DNA of 6,100 bases from Methanobacteriaceae archaeon UBA349 (GTDB lineage: Archaea > Methanobacteriota > Methanobacteria > Methanobacteriales > Methanobacteriaceae), in assembly GCA_002509745.1 (NCBI GenBank), contig DAWK01000149.1, forward strand, positions 4,725-10,824, given 5' to 3'. Within the stretch, counting starts at the first letter, position 1. Every line of letters begins with the position of its first letter. A program made the translations under genes and the position numbers. Shown piece after piece: positions 5,699 through 6,100 of the stretch. The notes beneath the pieces were generated by a model, which made no database searches, had not been told where the DNA came from, and saw only the letters and a program-made list of their open reading frames with translations.

Positions 5699-6100
5699 TT
5701 AGACAATGGTTTACTCTTCAATAATGCCAATTCTTCAATAAGCTTGAAATCATCTGACTTAATATCTTTAACTTTGACCTGATCAATGGAAATTAAGGCA
5801 AGGCACTTAAATACCTATTTTTAAGATCCATATACTTGTAAGCCCTATCTACATCAGAAATTTTATGGCCTGCTAGAGAATCAGCCATTACTTTATTCCC
5901 AATTTTATTTATTATGGTTGAAATGAAGTATTTCTTAGTGAATGGGTCCTCAAAAGCTGTAATCACAAACACTTGATAATCCTCCCCAGACATTAAATAC
6001 TTTAGGGTCTTAGATTTTTTTCTTTTTTTGAAGGTTTATCTTTAGGTATTTTTAGTATTTTATGTGGTATTTGTTTGGTGTTGCTAAAAATACATTTGAT
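5686..6100 (-). pseudogene. Decayed tyrosine recombinase (integrase), entering from the right edge
   Basis: The relic reads leftward in several frames. Positions 6100 to 6002 give the interdomain linker (IPHKILKIPKDKPSKKEK). The frame then slips in a run of seven A (6015-6021), continuing as SKTLKYLMSGEDYQVFVITAF, the start of a catalytic domain. Box I with its arginine and the beta-hairpin lysine are missing, as if roughly 100 residues were deleted. Box II THSLR (HSLR at 5944-5933) is in another frame and, with one base restored, runs into KYFISTIINKIGN. LAGHK follows, then DVDRAYKYMD, with the likely nucleophile tyrosine (codon 5840-5838) nine residues after the histidine, as in XerD. A last shift gives the tail SIDQVKVKDIKSDDFKLIEE to TAA 5688-5686. 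No active enzyme can be made from it. An ATG at 5993 opens 66 codons across the junction, but that frame is a by-product of decay. Confidence 0.75.
6001..6020 (-). repeat. Right copy of 20-base perfect inverted repeat
   Basis: This is the complement of 40-59, located in the linker part of the right integrase relic. The pair encloses all the intact genes of the window. Shared ancestry of the two integrase fragments explains the match without requiring that it be a recombination site. Confidence 0.9.

Noticed and set aside
5793..5993. 66-residue intact small protein on the minus strand
   Set aside because: Its first 14 residues and its part from KYFIST onward match two separate portions of a tyrosine recombinase, and the residues between are out-of-frame sequence over box II. 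It is a chance frame across a deletion, not a gene.
1..6100. SSV-type integration (integrase gene split by the element's own insertion)
   Set aside because: That arrangement leaves the two integrase parts in the same orientation, usually at a tRNA gene. Here they face each other and no tRNA gene is visible.
1..6100. CRISPR array, tRNA or rRNA genes
   Set aside because: No regularly spaced repeats of the right length and no cloverleaf or rRNA core sequences were seen on either strand.

Overview
The window looks archaeal and most probably comes from a Methanobacteriales genome (Methanobacterium-like). This is an inference. It rests on the low G+C content, long A/T-only intergenic stretches with TATA-box-like sequences, a Shine-Dalgarno site of the AGGTGAT type in front of a TTG start, and decayed integrase genes of a type familiar from methanogen mobile DNA. 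No rRNA, tRNA or other taxonomic marker is present.

Layout. Positions 1-274 hold decayed coding sequence on the + strand: a short remnant of a tyrosine-recombinase interdomain linker, then an unidentified open frame broken by one TGA. Positions 275-1060 are mostly non-coding and extremely A/T-rich. They contain several hairpins, a 21-base near-palindrome, one doubtful 47-codon ORF and a small coding relic. A 48-residue gene (1126-1272, minus) with a good ribosome binding site has a hairpin behind it and faces away from the main genes. The core is a two-gene + strand unit: a 931-residue superfamily 2 helicase of the MrfA/YprA type with an unusual C-terminal tetratricopeptide tail (1397-4192), and 48 bases later a 380-residue protein with a helical N-terminus and what looks like a dual OB-fold body (4241-5383). 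Positions 5451-6100 on the minus strand hold two relics: an unidentified frameshifted one and a heavily decayed tyrosine recombinase.

How the parts fit. The helicase (DNA translocation, zinc-binding C-terminal domain) and the OB-fold protein (possibly nucleic-acid binding) probably form one DNA-repair or DNA-defence module; that function is inference. The module is bracketed by two integrase relics of the same family that point inward and share a perfect 20-base inverted repeat (40-59 and 6001-6020). The module therefore appears to sit in an old integration or genome-island site rather than in a conserved housekeeping neighbourhood.
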